From assembly GCA_005773145.1 (NCBI GenBank), contig SXHS01000061.1:1-5811 (forward strand): DNA of 5,811 nt. Direction: 5' to 3'. This document shows, in pieces, positions 5,770-5,811 of this stretch. Position 1 is the stretch's first letter, and each line of letters starts with the position of its first letter. Origin of the DNA: Planctomycetaceae bacterium. Its GTDB lineage: Bacteria > Planctomycetota > Planctomycetia > Pirellulales > Pirellulaceae. A program made the position numbers and the translations under genes. The notes under the pieces were generated by a model. That model was not told the origin of the DNA, ran no database searches, and saw nothing but the letters and a program-made list of their open reading frames with translations.

Positions 5770-5811
5770 GTCCCCGTAGCTCAATTGGATAGAGTGTCGG
5801 CCTCCGAAGCC
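5770..5811 (+). tRNA. tRNA-Arg (anticodon CCG), 3' part outside window
   Basis: The first 42 bases of a tRNA are present. The acceptor 5' strand is GTCCCCG (5770-5776), then TA. The D arm is GCTC/GAGT (5779-5782 and 5792-5795), closing with one G-U pair, with the invariant GG of the D loop at 5787-5788. The anticodon stem TCGGC (5797-5801) is followed by loop CTCCGAA and the start of the pairing strand (GCC). The anticodon CCG is at 5804-5806 and reads the arginine codon CGG. A20, an arginine identity base in many bacteria, is present at 5789. The T arm and acceptor 3' strand lie beyond the window. It starts 18 bases after the preceding stop codon. Confidence 0.92.

Noticed and set aside
1..5811. 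Mobile elements, CRISPR arrays, phage or defence genes
   Set aside because: I saw no transposase or integrase motifs, no regularly spaced direct repeats and no terminal inverted repeats; the genes are ordinary chromosomal envelope and metabolism genes with unusual architecture in lepB only.

Overview
The window is a compact, one-directional (+ strand) stretch of bacterial chromosome that most resembles a planctomycete of the Pirellula/Rhodopirellula type. The reasons are a signal peptidase I whose catalytic domain is split by a Cys-pair insert and a very large beta-rich insert, a DapL-type diaminopimelate aminotransferase, weak or absent Shine-Dalgarno sites at several genes, and moderately high G+C. 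The lineage is an inference from protein character; no rRNA or other phylogenetic marker is present.

Layout. Bases 1-62 hold the last codons of a gene that reads like the C-terminus of a second S26-family signal peptidase. After a 185-base gap comes lepB (248-2140), a 630-residue signal peptidase I about twice the usual length. It is followed 41 bases later by lptB (2182-2964), the ATPase of the lipopolysaccharide transporter. A 29-codon reading frame (2961-3050) fills the gap to the next gene and overlaps both neighbours by ATGA. Next is a small membrane-anchored J-domain protein (3047-3433), then after 24 bases dapL (3458-4693), and after 38 bases a lipoprotein-like helical-repeat protein (4732-5751). 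The window ends inside a tRNA-Arg(CCG) gene that begins at 5770, with a plausible promoter lying inside the end of the preceding coding region.

How the genes fit together. From lepB to the repeat protein the gaps are 41 bases or less and no terminator is visible, so one transcript is likely. The theme is the cell envelope: protein export and maturation (one or two signal peptidases), lipopolysaccharide transport to the outer membrane (LptB), meso-diaminopimelate/lysine supply for peptidoglycan (DapL), a membrane-tethered co-chaperone, and a probable lipoprotein. That co-function is inferred from family knowledge and adjacency.

There is no sign of mobile elements, CRISPR arrays, phage genes or recent transfer. 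The most unusual items are the architecture of the signal peptidase, the apparent tandem of signal peptidase genes, and the doubly overlapping mini-ORF.
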